In this document: positions 11,734 to 25,133 of the stretch, piece after piece | Position numbering within the stretch: the stretch's first letter is position 1 | Layout: every line of letters begins with the position of its first letter | Assembly (NCBI GenBank): GCA_008360975.2 | Contig: CM039184.1 | Coordinates: 32,413,797 to 32,477,796 of the forward strand | Direction: 5' to 3' | From: Lichenostomus cassidix | Lineage: Eukaryota; Chordata; Aves; Passeriformes; Meliphagidae | DNA: 64,000 bases | Notes under the pieces: generated by a model | Told to the model about the DNA's origin: nothing | What the model saw: only the letters and a program-made list of their open reading frames with translations | Databases searched by the model: none | Made by a program: the position numbers and the translations under genes

Positions 11734-14700
11734 CCTACTTTTTCCTATAATTTCCTTGGGATATTCTTGGGTTTTCCCAGGCACTCTCTTTTGCTCACCT
11801 TGGAATTTGGCCCAAACAGGTTTTACAGACTGGTCTAGATTTCTGGTCTCTATGGTGAAATTCTGTAAAGTAATTCTGATATTTTTAGTTAGAAAGGCTT
11901 CTTTACATGTTTTAGACATAAATCACACCATGGATAGCATTTCCACGGAGCACAGGGCAGACTACAACAGGAGGACAACTCAGCTGGTCTGTTGCATGTA
12001 TATCAAGTCCAGTCCAGTTTATGAATATATGCAAATGCTGCTGGAGAGATAAATCCAAAATACAAACACAAGAGCCCTCCACCCTCAAATAAGAGCACAT
12101 TAAATACCTCTTTACAAAACCACCTGTAAGCTCACCTGTTACCTTTCCTATGGTTTACTACCCATCAACCAAAGTACATTGCCTACAATTATCAGTAGAC
12201 TGAACTTCCAACTATTTGTGATGAACAATAGATGCATTTTATCATTACACTCTAAAAACCTTTACTCTGCTTTTTTAATAGGTCATTTAAAAAGGCTTGT
12301 GAATTGATGAGTGATGTGTTTATGATTCTAATGCATTTTATTTTTCAAGCAAAGACAGGTGGTAGCACTTATTCCATCAGTCACTAGGGTCATGCTAAAA
12401 ACTGGTAAGTCAATCCTTATTAGTACAAGCCGAACCACGAATGTGTTTTATTATTCTTTACTATATACAAAGTGTTCCTCTTAAATGTGTAGGTTGCTTT
12501 TCTTGGTTTGTAAGAAAATCAAATTTAAAAACATTTCAGCCAAAATTACAGTGAAAGCTATAAAAAGTACATTACTGCAAGTTGTCATCACACCACATGT
12601 ACTTTGTGTTTACCTATCCCTATCCCTAGGAGGATGAGATTTTGACTAATTTTAAAATACCATAGTAAAAACATCAGTGATTAAATGATCAGTAACAGTA
12701 AATTTCATCACACGCTACTGCATGCGATACATGTGAGATGAACCGGCTACAAGCAGAGCATGTTTTGGAAAATATTTTTTCAAATATGCTACCTCAAAAG
12801 TTATGATTTAATCCAAAAATAAAATAGCAGTTCTTACAGGGCTACCATTCTGCTTTTTCTGACAACCTGAAAAGCTATAAAGACTAAGTTATTACAATCT
12901 ATTCTGCAAATGGCTAAGCAGCTGGGACCATGTTCATTTATGCTTTGTCCTTTTAAGCTTTCAGGGTGCTGTGTAGCCATAGTAACTATGCCTTTTCTCT
13001 GCAAAATCCATTAGCCGGTTTCAATCTGGGATTCAATACTACCATAATCAAAGCCAAAGATTTAAAAAAATTGTGATTAAGAAAAAGATTGTTGGTGACA
13101 AGCATTTCTTTTTAAAGCAATTTCTGCATATCTGTGCTTTATACATAACAACAAAAGAAACCAAAAGTTTAAAAGGACAACAAAAGATAAATTAATTTTA
13201 AAACTAGGTTACCATCAGGAATTATACACTACTACCTCAAACTAGATCTCTGAGCAAAAGTAGTTCTCATTTGCTTTAAGTCAGTCAGTGCAGCTGGTTG
13301 GCCTCAGTGAAACAGCACAACAGAGGAGCTTTCAGCCTTGCCATCTCACTTACTTTCTGACAGCAGACTAGGGTGCAAGTTTTAGAAAGGGAGACCAAGA
13401 TTTGCACTGTGATTTGTATAAGGCCAAAATCACCTTTCTTCCTCCAGTGTGTGTTGCGTGACAGTGCAGACAGACTACAAATAATCTGTCAGATACCTCT
13501 TGGACAAGAACTTTGTCAACAGGAAATGGAAAATCTTGTACTCATATTCCATACAGAGAACTTTGAAATATGGCAGATATTTCAGAAGAGTAGGATAAGG
13601 TCTATGCTGTATCCTATTTGGATGTTTTTTTTAGTCACAACCGCAATGAACATCTTCAAATACCAGCTCAGTCCTGATACTGGTTACAGATAAACTAAGC
13701 TAATGACATTGCCACTGTTTGCTTGAATCCTAATTACAAGGAGTTACACTTGGTAACTAGGAGAAGGCACATTGTCTAAAAGTAATTGGAATATATTCCA
13801 CAGTTGGAATCTGAAAGAGTAGGAATATATTCCACTACCCATTAATTTAAAAAGAAAGAATTCCTTGAGTCTTCATACTGGATACCACAAACCCTAACTG
13901 AAAATTGTCATTGTCTCTGCAGCTCTTTTACTGTTATTTCTATGTCTGCTAATTTTTCAAATTCCATTCACTTCTGCATTATATTAGATTCAAACATGAT
14001 TCAAAACCAAAATATTTGCCATGGCAAGATGTGTGCATATTTGGACTGGGGGAAGGGAGGATATCTACTAATACGAGAAAATTAATCCATACTTGTACTT
14101 TATTTCTGCTTCCTAGTTCCTTATCCTGCTATTGCCCTTCTTGTAACAAGGATCAAGACAGAATTGCGAAGCTGTGGTCATCTAGGGTAAAAAAAGACTG
14201 CATGATTATTTTTAAGAGTCCATAAAAATTGCAAAATGAACTCATACTTGCATTCAATAGTAGAAAACAAAATATAAAATTCATGAGAGTTACCTGAATC
14301 TAAACCTTCTTCTTTTTCCCTACAACTTGTAAAGCTCTGACTTCATTGAAGTTAACAGCAAAACTGCCATAACCTTCAGTAGGGCAAAGACTTCACCCTA
14401 TGTATATTTAATGACAAGGATGACATAAGAGAGGATTAAAGGTCATGCTTTCTCTGTTACTATAGCAGAGGATGAAATTATGTCATCATAGCTCCTACAC
14501 CTGACTTGTCCAATGATTCTGTGATCATCAGCCTAGCCCTGGTCTAAATCAGAATGACAGCACATTTTAGAAGTGACAGTAGAAAGCTAAATAACAGCTT
14601 CCTAGAGTTCAACACTCAAAGATGCATAAAATGCTTCTTTCAAAGTACTCTTGGTTCTGCCTTTCAAACAAGAACTGACAGAGGCTTACCTTCGCTTCAA

Positions 14701-17659
14701 AACGCTATAAGCATATTGAGGAAGGCAGGGATGTTCTTAAGAGAACATTTTGACAAGACACCCTTTGTCATTAGCAATGACTGTCTGATTTCATCCAATC
14801 AGGCTACAGAACAAAGTACGTCTGCACCTATTGATAAAATACTCTCTAAACTGCAATCTTAGGAGAAGAGAGAAAGACCTACAGGTCCTTTCCTTTTTCC
14901 ACCCAGTCTTCCTGATGAAAAAAGCTCATAACAGGAAGCAACATTGGTGGTAAAAATTACAAGAATCAGATCCCTCAATAGCATCCAGAAAACTACAATT
15001 ACAAAAAAAAAAACAAACCCAAAAAACAAAAACACCCAAAAAACCAAAACTAAACCCAAAACAAAACAAAAAACCAACCACAACAAACCAGAAAAGCTGG
15101 AGATTTGATACAGTGTAAAGAGGTGTAGGCGCTCCCAATACACTTGCAAGTGCTGCAGAAGAAAATGAGAGCTTTTGCAAGTAACAGCTTAGAATGCCTT
15201 GAAAAACACCAATAATTTTCTGTTCCCAGAGGCTTTAAAACAAAATATTTCACAGCATTGTCTATGTACACACCTGTTTATGTGCCTTTAACATTCACCT
15301 ACATTTATTCCATAAAAGTTTTTTGAAAAATTCAAAAGCTATTGTTCCTCCTTTTTCTCATTAAATTAAGAGAGAAGTCAACATTTTAAGCATCATATTT
15401 TCATAGCTTTGGTTTTCCCTGGATTTAATTCTGAGGTGTTAATGCCTTTAAAGCCCTAAGAATAATCCACAAGTTTTAAATTATGAGGGAACACAAGCTC
15501 AACCTCTCTTTAAAACCTGAAGTACCAATTAAAATAAACTTGGAAGACATCTTGTCATGGGAAGTTTAATTTTGCTTGGCATTAGAAAACAAAAGAACCT
15601 CACACAAAAAAAATGCCCATATATCATCTTCATCTGAAGAAGCTTTGTGAGGATGTTTTCTACATGCAATGATATTACTTCTGTCACATAAACCTCTCTG
15701 CTTACTCTCCATTCCAACATTCTGCAGTTGCCATAGTTACCATTTATCATGACCACACTGTGAGTGGTGACCTCACATTCACTAAATCCCCAAAGGCTCA
15801 AAGTTTGCAAAATATTTCAAGATTTATGCAAAAATTTTGCCATGAATTTTCACTAAAAGATTGGCAGGCACCAAGGCACATTCAAACAAAGGTCTCCTTT
15901 TGAAGATTGGATATTTTATTTGCTGAAATGCAAATTTGCAGCCCAAATGAAAGTATAAGTGAATGAAGGTATAGGAACTGGAACCATGATTAATTAAATA
16001 TATTCTAAGAATTTAGACATGCAATTTTCACTATGATTCAAATAGTTTGAAATAAGGAAGGTGACCTAAGTGCAATCAGGTTTCCTCTTCCAAATTCCAA
16101 AAATAATGAAGAAAAATCCTTAAGTATTCCTAAACCACAACACAGTAAGCAGGACTTGAGTCTTACAGCATTTGCAGATTGATCCATAGATGGCTTCATC
16201 ACAGCCACCATGAGCACAAAATACACAATCAGTAACCATTCTCCTGAGCTTAACAGATGGCAAAACCAAACCTTAGTGATGACAATCTATAAGTCAGGTG
16301 CCAGATAAGTCACTGAATCCTTAACTACTGTCTCATAATAAACAAAAGTAGAAATAATGGATTTCTGGATGAGGTCCCACAGCTTAGCCCTCAAGGAATA
16401 GGGAATATACAGAACTCTGGTTGGAGGAATTCTGTGCTGTCTTCGAAATCTTTTATGTAATACAGATTACTGTCTATTGACTGATATATAAAATTCAGGT
16501 ACACATAGCATCTATCCAAGAAGCAGAACTTTTTGAAAGTAGAAAGGAATTTACATTTACTAAATGCAGTGTTGGATCCTTGGACCCTGCTAGAAGTTTC
16601 CAAAGAAAAACTCTTTTCCCTACTTTTCCTGTGGATGACAACCACACACGATTATAGAAACTGTCCTGACTTCCAAATATGTGATTGCCACAAAAAACAT
16701 AAGGTAAAATTGGATAATTTGAAATGCTTTCTTTTAAGAAATTAGAATAAACTACAGCCCATTCAGTTTGTTCTATTCTGCTATTTCAGATGCCTTACAT
16801 GCCACTCAACCTTTGTCTTTCCAACACCCCAAATCAAAAGAGAACATGAGGATATGACAAGAATCCATCTGGATTACACTAATATGATACTAACAGGGAA
16901 AAGGACCTAAGGCAGTTATGAATACATCATATCCATCCACTTATTACCATATATGAAACTTGTAAATCAGAATATTTTGTCAGAGAGCATCTCTAGCTCA
17001 ACAGTTAACACTAAGGATCAAATGTGAGAGAAGGTTATTTTCATATTCATCCTGTGATCTGTCATATGCAAAGCAACATCACCCTGTTGCTTATCTCTCA
17101 AAACTACACTCTTATATGAACATACTTGAAGATTCCACATTGGTTTTAACCTTAGAATAACAATGACTAAAAGCCATCTGTGACAGCCCAGCACCTTCCA
17201 CAGACACATTTATTTCCCCACTTGGTATATTTGGCATCTTTCTCACTTATACATGGCCAAATTTTTTTAAATTTCTCTTCTGATGACACAAACCCTGCTG
17301 ATCTCAGGTTTCCCCATGTAGACAGAGCAACTGGAAGGATTCTTGTCTTTCCAACACTTTCACCCTGGACTGGCATGAAAACAAGAGGACACTGGAAGAT
17401 CAGTGGGCTATCTAGAGCCAGGTGAAGCAGATGTTAAGTGCTTCCCATGAGCCTTAGAAACAAGGAAGCCAGATTTCTGTACCTGTTGGTTGGCTTTTTA
17501 GGTGAAATATGTTGGCAACACACTGTTGCTTTCTGCAAAATATTTTGGCATCTAGGCACAGACTACCACATTTCCATGTGTATTTAAAAATCCTTGTTCA
17601 CACCAACAGCTAGTATTAATCAAGTTTTCCTTCTAAAATCAACAGTGATCAACAATGAA
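11734..17659. other. Unassigned AT-rich noncoding stretch
   Basis: Holds an A/C-rich low-complexity tract at 15001-15090 and two identical palindromes at 13788 and 13822. Minus-strand open segments with splice-like borders lie at 12838-12866, 16167-16248 and 17247-17330 (see findings). The longest plus-strand frame (13373-13693) has no recognisable domain. No confident gene or RNA was found. Confidence 0.55.
15001..15090. repeat. A/C-rich low-complexity tract
   Basis: An A-run followed by irregular AAAC, AACCC and ACAAA units with almost no G or T for about 90 bases. The units do not keep a fixed period, so this is low complexity and not a clean microsatellite. On the minus strand it produces long hydrophobic frames that mean nothing. 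Confidence 0.9.
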
Positions 17660-18658
17660 AACTGTTGACAGTGTTGAGCTCAAAGCATTGTGGATCAGGT
17701 CAATGCCAGCTATAGGCCAGTCATCAAAGACACAGCCCAGGTGTTAATACAAGGGACAGTATTCTTCAATACCCTCACCAGTAACTTGCAAGGTGAGACA
17801 AAGTGCACCTTCAGTAAGTTCACAGGCAATGCAAAATTAGAAGTAGTTGGTACATCAGAAGGTTGTGTTGCTATTAAGAGGAACCTTGATGGACTGTAAA
17901 AAGATCAAAAGACATGAAATGCAACAAAGGGGAAGTGCAAAGTCCTGTTCCAGTGGAGCAACACCAAGCACCAGTATGGACTGGGGGCCAACTTGCTGGG
18001 AAGCAGCTTTGCCAAGTTGGACCTGAGGGTCCATGTTGGACCAAGCTGACCATGAGCCAGCAGTGTGCCCTCACAGCAAAGAAGACCCAGAGCAACTTGA
18101 CCTCTCCAGGAGGTTGAAAGAGGTGCTTCTTTCCCTCTGTTCAGTGCTAGTGAGAAACAACTCATCTGGAGCTCCAGTCCCAAGCTCCCCAGTACAAGAG
18201 AGCACAGGGAAGCAAGTTCAGTGAAGGGCAACAAAGATAATAAAGGAACAAGACCACCTTTTGGATAAGAAACTGAGAGAGATGGGGGCATTCAGCATGG
18301 TGAACAGAAGCCTCAGGGGGGGATCTTATCCATGTTTAGAAATACTTAATGGGAGGCGTAAAACAAAGAGAGTGGCATTTGCCAGTGGTCCCCAGTCACG
18401 GAACACAGGGAAATGGGCACAAACTGAAATACAGGGAATTGTAGTTAAACATCAGGAAAACCTTTCCTATTGTCAAATTGGACAAACATTGGAAAATCTC
18501 ACCAATGTTGATTGCAGAGTCTTCATCCTTGTATAAGCTGAAAAAAATGACTTGGCACAGCCCTGTGGAACCTGCTAAATGTCAACCTGCTGTAAGCAGG
18601 GAAGTTGTGCTGGACAATCTCTAGAGGTCCCTTCCAACCTCAATTATTCTGTGATTCT
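17660..18658 (+). mobile_element. CR1 LINE, 3' kilobase with inactivated reverse transcriptase
   Basis: A CR1 copy covering the last third of ORF2 and the complete 3' UTR. Blocks in order: CTFSKFTGNAKLEVV (about 17805) aligns with the reverse-transcriptase block that normally reads FADDTKLGGV; EGCVAIKRNLDGL follows; LTMSQQCALTAKK lies at about 18045; the region from 18255 matches [14 protein letters not shown] in broken form. The metal-binding aspartate pair of the active site is replaced by G-N, so the enzyme would be dead even without the frameshifts and stops. The copy ends with 'ggtcccttccaacctcaa' and 'attctgtgattctc' at about 18622-18658. It is more diverged than the copies at 2.8 or 38 kb and is therefore probably older. 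Confidence 0.9.
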
Positions 18659-20426
18659 CTTAAGAATGAACACATCTTTTAAAACAGGGAATGCAGGTGA
18701 GGTTTCTCACCTACAAGTGTTTTGTTATAGTCCGCTATGCTCTTGCATAGAGTTGACTACATTCTCATCATGTCTGCCTGTTGCTTTGAAAGTAGTAATT
18801 CTCATATTCATCAACAACATTAGTGCTCAATTAATTGTGAAAAAAAATCTTAACATAAATAAACTAGGGAAAAGTATTTATAGGAATAAGTATGCTGTGA
18901 TTTTTTTTCAGTTGCCCTACACTATAATTTTTTATAATGGGAACACTTGGATTTCATTGTGTAGGTTTTTCAAAGTACCATCTGTTTTCCAAGTCCTAGT
19001 AGATTTTGCCATTAATAAATCTCAATCCCTGCCATCCTCATTCACTATAAAAAACAGGCATTGCATATCACTCAAAATACAAAAAAAAAATTCTCAAAGC
19101 TTGAAATTCTCTATGAAGTGAGTTTTATCTCTCATTTTGCATTTCCTACTTATGGGATGACTGCTTTACAATTTAAATGTTATGTCAACTCATCCATAAC
19201 CTTCTTTTATGTTCAGTTTCAACACTTTGTGAATAGAATATTAATCTATCATTTAAATTAATATTTAATTGAAGAAAACTCAGTTCTCTCAGTTCACGAA
19301 TTTGAGAATCCATACTACCTAGTTGTCAAGTGATATCCAGCAAGCTGTCAGGAGGCAGAAGTACTACACGTACCTTCCTGTCCCCAAACACTGTCTCGTA
19401 TTACAGACCTTCATACCTAACAGGGAGCCATTCTACTTCTTCCTGAAATGTTTTTTTCCTACCTATGAATCCAGCTAGAATTTTTTCTCAATTAAAGTCA
19501 TCACTAGCTTATTTTTTTAATGTTGAATTCATGTAAACCTAGGTGTCTTCCAAGCCAAGTTACCAGGAGGCTGCTCAAACAATCCTTTTTCTAGAAATCA
19601 AGAAAGAAATTAAAAGCAGAAGAAAAAAAATGGGAAGATTTTTGAGGTATTAGTGAGTTGGAACTGCTTATGAATCTACAGCTGCAGATACCAAAAGAAA
19701 GTATAACAGGGTGAAGGATACACAACCAGTGACAAGGTGCATAAACTTCACTAGGTCACAGAGAATCTGGTGCTTGTTTCCTTATGACAATAAAATACAC
19801 TGGGGATGACTTAGAAGTAAGACAGAGAGGTGTCATAACATAGCCTTTCACTTCTGTACTGTGATACAGAAAAGAGGAAGTAAGATTTGCTGTTCATGAT
19901 GGTGCCACTCAGAAGTAGCATTGGCACATTTAGGTGACTACCTATCCTAGTGTGCCTCTGCTAAACTGACAAAGTCTTACTTAACAAGCCAAGGGAAGTA
20001 CAACTGAAGTTCTTGCATGTCTAAGATGCACATATAATGAAAATGTTATCTTCAAGTTGGAGCAAAATGTTTCTTTGTGCCTCAGGCAATCCAATTTCTG
20101 AAACAGGAGAAACATTCAAGGCACTGTCTGACCAGTACTCTCTCAGTTAACATTTTCAGTCTACAATTCAGAATACTATATTAACAAAACCTCCACTGCA
20201 TAACTTCTCTCCTAGAAAGGGTGCATTATTATGCCTTTACATTAATTAAACCAAACCCCAGTACTATAACTGCTCTAGAAAAATTGTGCAAGATGCTTGT
20301 CAAGACAATATGTATGCCTTAAATTCCTAAAGGGAATGTCTAGTGTTGAGGAAAATCTTAATAAAGAACCTGCCATAAGACCAAAAGTATTTTTAGCTGA
20401 AACTTTTATTTTCCCCATTATCAGGA

Positions 20427-20466
20427 AAAGAACAAAAACAAAACAAAACAAAACCAACAAACAAAC
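20427..20466. repeat. A/C-rich low-complexity tract
   Basis: Irregular AAAAC, AAACC and AAC units over about 40 bases, of the same type as the tracts at 15.0 and 29.8 kb. Confidence 0.8.
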
Positions 20467-23400
20467 TCAGCTCCATTGTAGTTATGCATAAGTAAGGTCG
20501 TCATCTCAGACTTTTTTCCTAGTAAATACTCAAGGAATACCAGCATTTCAACCACTGCTATGTTAAGGTATTCTACACTTCATAAAATCAAGTTACTATT
20601 TGGCCACTGAAAACATGACAACGCAATCATCAGTTTGTCTCTAAATTTCTTCTAGCAGCTGACTTTTGAAGATCAAGGGATCTTCACTAGAACTGAAGAA
20701 GGGTGTTAAGATCTTAAGGAAAAAAAAAAAGAGGGGAGAAAAGGTAAGGTCTGTAATTTAAACTCAGGCTGGCACCTGCTTCTGCTTCTTCTGTAAGTGT
20801 GTTGCTGCACACTGTAATGGTAACTCAAATTTGTCAATGTTCAGTGGATTTACTCACACGACTGCTTTAAGCTGAAGTCATCAAGTACAATAAATTTCTT
20901 ACAAATTGATGCAGCATTTTCTTCTTGAAAATTAGTTAGAATGAAGAATGAAATTTTGGAATACAGGAATTTAGGTCTAAAGGGAAAGCAGCATGAAAAG
21001 TTTTGCACGCTGTCATCTTCCCCATCCCTGCACTGCAAGTTTCTTTGCACTGGTCTCAGACCAAGCCTGAAATTCCAGCAAGCATCTGGTTTGTAACCAA
21101 CTCCAGGGAGTATTTCTTAAATCTTTCAGAAGAGTTTTCTAACCATCTCTAAAAATTGAACCCACAGAAGCCTGCCTGCTTCTCAAAAGCCCATCTTACT
21201 GCCTTTCAAGCAGCTAAGCCACAGTCTCTGAGTACCTGCTCCACTCAGCCTAGCAAAGCCGTTTCCCAGGCAAACCTGGAGAGCTGAGCACTGGCAAGAA
21301 ACAGTCACCCCTTCCTCACTATGATTTCTACTAAAAAACATTTCCTAGCATCTGAAGGAAGGCAGCCCTCTTGTACAATACTCCAGCTATGTCCCTTTCA
21401 GCAGATGCAGATACAGAGCAGGTAATAAACTGAAAACAAACTGCACAGAGCAACCACTACCTATCCATGCAGATTCTTAAGTGATTAGGTAAGTACCATC
21501 TCTACAGATGTGCAAATTTGGAAAAATTTGAGGTAAAGTTCATAGGAGAAACATATATTTCTGTAGATTCCTTCCCACTATCTAAATAGCACTTGTTCTC
21601 TGCTACTAACTCATGTTTTTCCAATGTGCTCTACCTCACCGAAGCACTACATGCTGGCTAACATGCACTTAAATCTCATTTTTTTGTCATTAATTACTTC
21701 AGACATCAAGTTCTGCAACTCAAAGCTCATCATCTCAAAACTCAATCACTGTGCTGCACTTAAGTAAATATCCCCAAGATACATCATCAAGCATATTTTC
21801 CACGTCATCTGTAGAGGCTGAAAATTGTCCTCCTATTACAGTTCACTTGAAATGGAACTGAATTGAGAAAGAAAATGATCATCATTTTCCAGGTTCCTGC
21901 TGAGACGTCAAACCTCAGATTTAAAAAAAATTAGATCCTTCAGAAAAGGAAAACAAAACCAACAACCAAACTCTGCAAATGAAAAAAACAAAATCTGCTA
22001 ACACAGTTAGCACTAAAGCAAAGCTACCCAGAATGGCAATCAGAAATGCCTATGCAGTCTGTGTACAAAAGTATGCTTCTGCCCTTCAAGACACAGTCCA
22101 GTCAATGGGCCAGAGAGCAAGCATGACAGGGACTTATGCCCTTATGGATGTTGTTTTCATGACCCTGTGGCTACATCTGTGCCTAACATCATATATTGGT
22201 AGATCTTGTCAAATTAAGAAAATACATCTAATTCCTAGAGCTGCCATCAACTGTCTTTTAGCTAAAGAGGATTTCATTGCTCACAGTAAAAATTTTCAAC
22301 ACATACACTGTACCAGATACCTTGTTTTAAACTGTAAAAGTCTCTGTCCAACTGTTAGTAGGAATATCCTTATTTTATCCAGATCCTTTTAATGTAATCA
22401 AGAACAAGAATGACAGCATGTAACTATTAAACTGCTTCAAATACGGCAAAGAGTGTACTACATCCACAACTGATGTTCTGGTGGGCCTTTCCCAAAAGAC
22501 TCAGTAATCCTTGTGTACACACCAGCTCCACTACTGCCAATAGTCCCTCATAAAAATCACTGCTAAATAAGGAAAGGGAAACCTGAAGATGTAAACCAGA
22601 GAAAAAAGTAATAAATACCTTCACCTTTGAAAAGTCCGAGGTGGCCTTTTGACATCAATTCCTACTGCTCTACTTTCTACTGATTCAGTAATTTTAAAAA
22701 ATTTATAGATTAAATTGAAAACCACTCATAGGCAAGATTCATAGGTAGATTATGGTTATTTATACTAAGGTAAATGATGTCTTTGAGAATGTAAATTTTG
22801 TCTCCACTACTCTGTATCAGGCATAGTATTGAGTGCCAGGTTTCAGTCCACAGCTTTAGGCAACCAGTGGCCCAGCTTAAGTAGAGCTAAAAGACTGTAA
22901 AAGACATCTGGAATAAAAGAACGTAGTAACTCCACTCCAAAAATGAAGTAGAATTGCCTGCCCACTGAGATAAACTCATTTGTGCAAAACCAAAGTTTTC
23001 TAGTTGTTAAAGCCTCTAGCTCCTGACCTACCTAGAACTCATCAGAACTCTCTCACAGGCGTTTAATGAACTCAACCTTTGCACATAATCATAGTGCAAA
23101 ACCAAAAAAACAAGTCTTCTCTATCAACAACAAGAGAAAATCCAGGCACAAACATCTTCCCTCAGGAAAGAAAAGACAGTAACTAAACCATGGACAGATG
23201 TTAGTCACCAGGCAGACTAACATCCACAGCTACTATAGCGAGGCGTTCACAGAACACAACTCACCATTCAATTGCCAACACAGTTGGAATAGCAAGCAAA
23301 GAGCAGTCATAAATGGATGGTGAAAGAACAATTAACCTATTGGAAAGCTAAATGGAAGAAAAAATCTTGGTACTGTTGAATCTAACTACTCTTTCTAGCT

Positions 23401-25115
23401 ATTTGCACTACAAATCACTTTATACACAAAGGACAACTAATGACAAATTCATAACACATATATGCCAGTAACAAGACAAATCCAAGGACATTAATTGATA
23501 ATAGACAATACTTGTTTTCCTCTTTTAATCTAGACAACAGATTGACTGACCTGCCACGACAAAACCAAAAACTCTCATATATGACTTGTTGTGCCTTGAT
23601 AAATCCCCAAAGGAAAAAAAAAAGAAATTTGATGCACACTAGTCCAGCGGGTAGCTTGGATTTTATGCCACAGTCTTGGCACAGTGCAAGAGCTTCTTAT
23701 GTCTTTCTCTTGCTTCTATTAGCTGCCAAGGACCTAATTTTGTGGTGAATCGACTTCTTCACTGCAGTTTTTTAAATTTTTTTTTAATTTCTATTCATTC
23801 AGATCTGTGCTTTAATTATCACAGAAGCAAGAGATCCAGTATTGCAATTCTTGCTCCTTTGTGAGTTAAAAAATAAAGATAGTATCTATAATTGTTTTTT
23901 TTCACTGCCTGGTTGATTAGATTCATAAACATACTGTATGGGGAGCCAAATTCTCACAGGACTTGTCTAATTAAGAAGTCATCAGCTATGCTGATTACAG
24001 GCACTTTTCAAGAACTTTAAAATCAATAGTTCTCAAAGTAATTGCAAATCTTGTGTGCTGTTTCAAGGAACAGTTATGCTTTTTGGTTTTAAGAGAGTAT
24101 TACAATGTTCATGGCAGAGTAAAAGACTTACACAGAGATTTTTTTTTTTTAATTGCTTTTTAAAAGCATAGTGGCAATTCACTTTACTCACATATTTACC
24201 ATCACACTTATCAACTAAAGCAAAGGAATAATTTTTATGCTATGAACTATTCTCAGTTTTGCGATGTAGATTTTGACTCTACATTTCAGAATTATAAAAA
24301 GTGAGGCTATAAGGATATGTGGTTATATGATTTCATAATAATCATGTCAAATTGGTAGGAGAGCAACCTGCTGAGGGAGCTTGTTGCTTAGGTTATTAAC
24401 ATGCTGAGGGTTGTTTAAAGACTGTAGGTAAAGGACTCATTCAGAAAAAAAAAAATCTGCTTTCTTGCAGTAAATGGATAGTTCACGATCCAAAGTTTCT
24501 TTAGCCCTAAGATTCTGGCTTCTACAAAGCACCTAGGTTGGGGGACACCTAAGCTGCTTTGCAAGTAGTGAAAAAATATCCCAGAAGAGACATACAAATA
24601 TGAAAAAGTTCAAGTTTTGCCATTGAAAAATTCTACTGTTCCACAAATGCTATTGCACCAGCACCCAAAACCATTGCATCTATCTGATTAGCACAATGAT
24701 TCATGGACAAATTATTACTATCGTCAGGCCACAATTTCCAATTTTTTCTTATAACAGTGGTACATTCACAAAGAGAAAATCCTCTTCACATAGGATACTG
24801 CTTCCAAAAGCTTTCTATTTCACAATTACAGCTTGAAATGCAAGCAGGCTGAATCCAGCACCAAATAACCTACAAGTCCAACCTGAGCCCACAAAGGTGT
24901 TTATCAGTAATGATGGTGTTTCACTGGACAGATACAGTATGTATCTTCTGCTTCTCAAAGTTTCACTAATTAATGAACGAAGCTAAAAACTAGTTCTTTA
25001 GTCACCAGAAAACCAGAAAAGTTTCAAGAAGTAGCATAAAAAAGTAACCTACATTAGAGAACAGAGAAACAAGATTATTATAGAAGCAAAGGATTACTCC
25101 TGTATGATCAAACAG

Positions 25116-25133
25116 TATAGATATATATATATA
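25116..25133. repeat. Short (AT)n run
   Basis: 'atagatatatatatatac', about seven AT units; a minor simple repeat. Confidence 0.8.

Noticed and set aside
14510..14535. 'tccaatgattctgtgatc' resembling the end of a CR1 3' UTR
   Set aside because: No CR1 sequence precedes it; the motif is too short.
14554..15180. Overlapping minus-strand frames rich in F, V, W and G
   Set aside because: They read through the A/C-rich low-complexity tract at 15.0 kb; the composition is an artefact of that tract.
18579..19121. 180-codon plus-strand frame
   Set aside because: Its first part is CR1 3' UTR, and the rest runs into T-rich single-copy DNA. No gene would be built this way without other evidence.
21979..22392. 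137-codon plus-strand frame, the longest outside repeats apart from a 180-codon frame starting in a CR1 tail
   Set aside because: It begins in an A-rich patch, shows no domain, signal peptide or repeat pattern, and has no convincing exon borders. One frame of this length in 64 kb of six-frame noncoding DNA is unsurprising.
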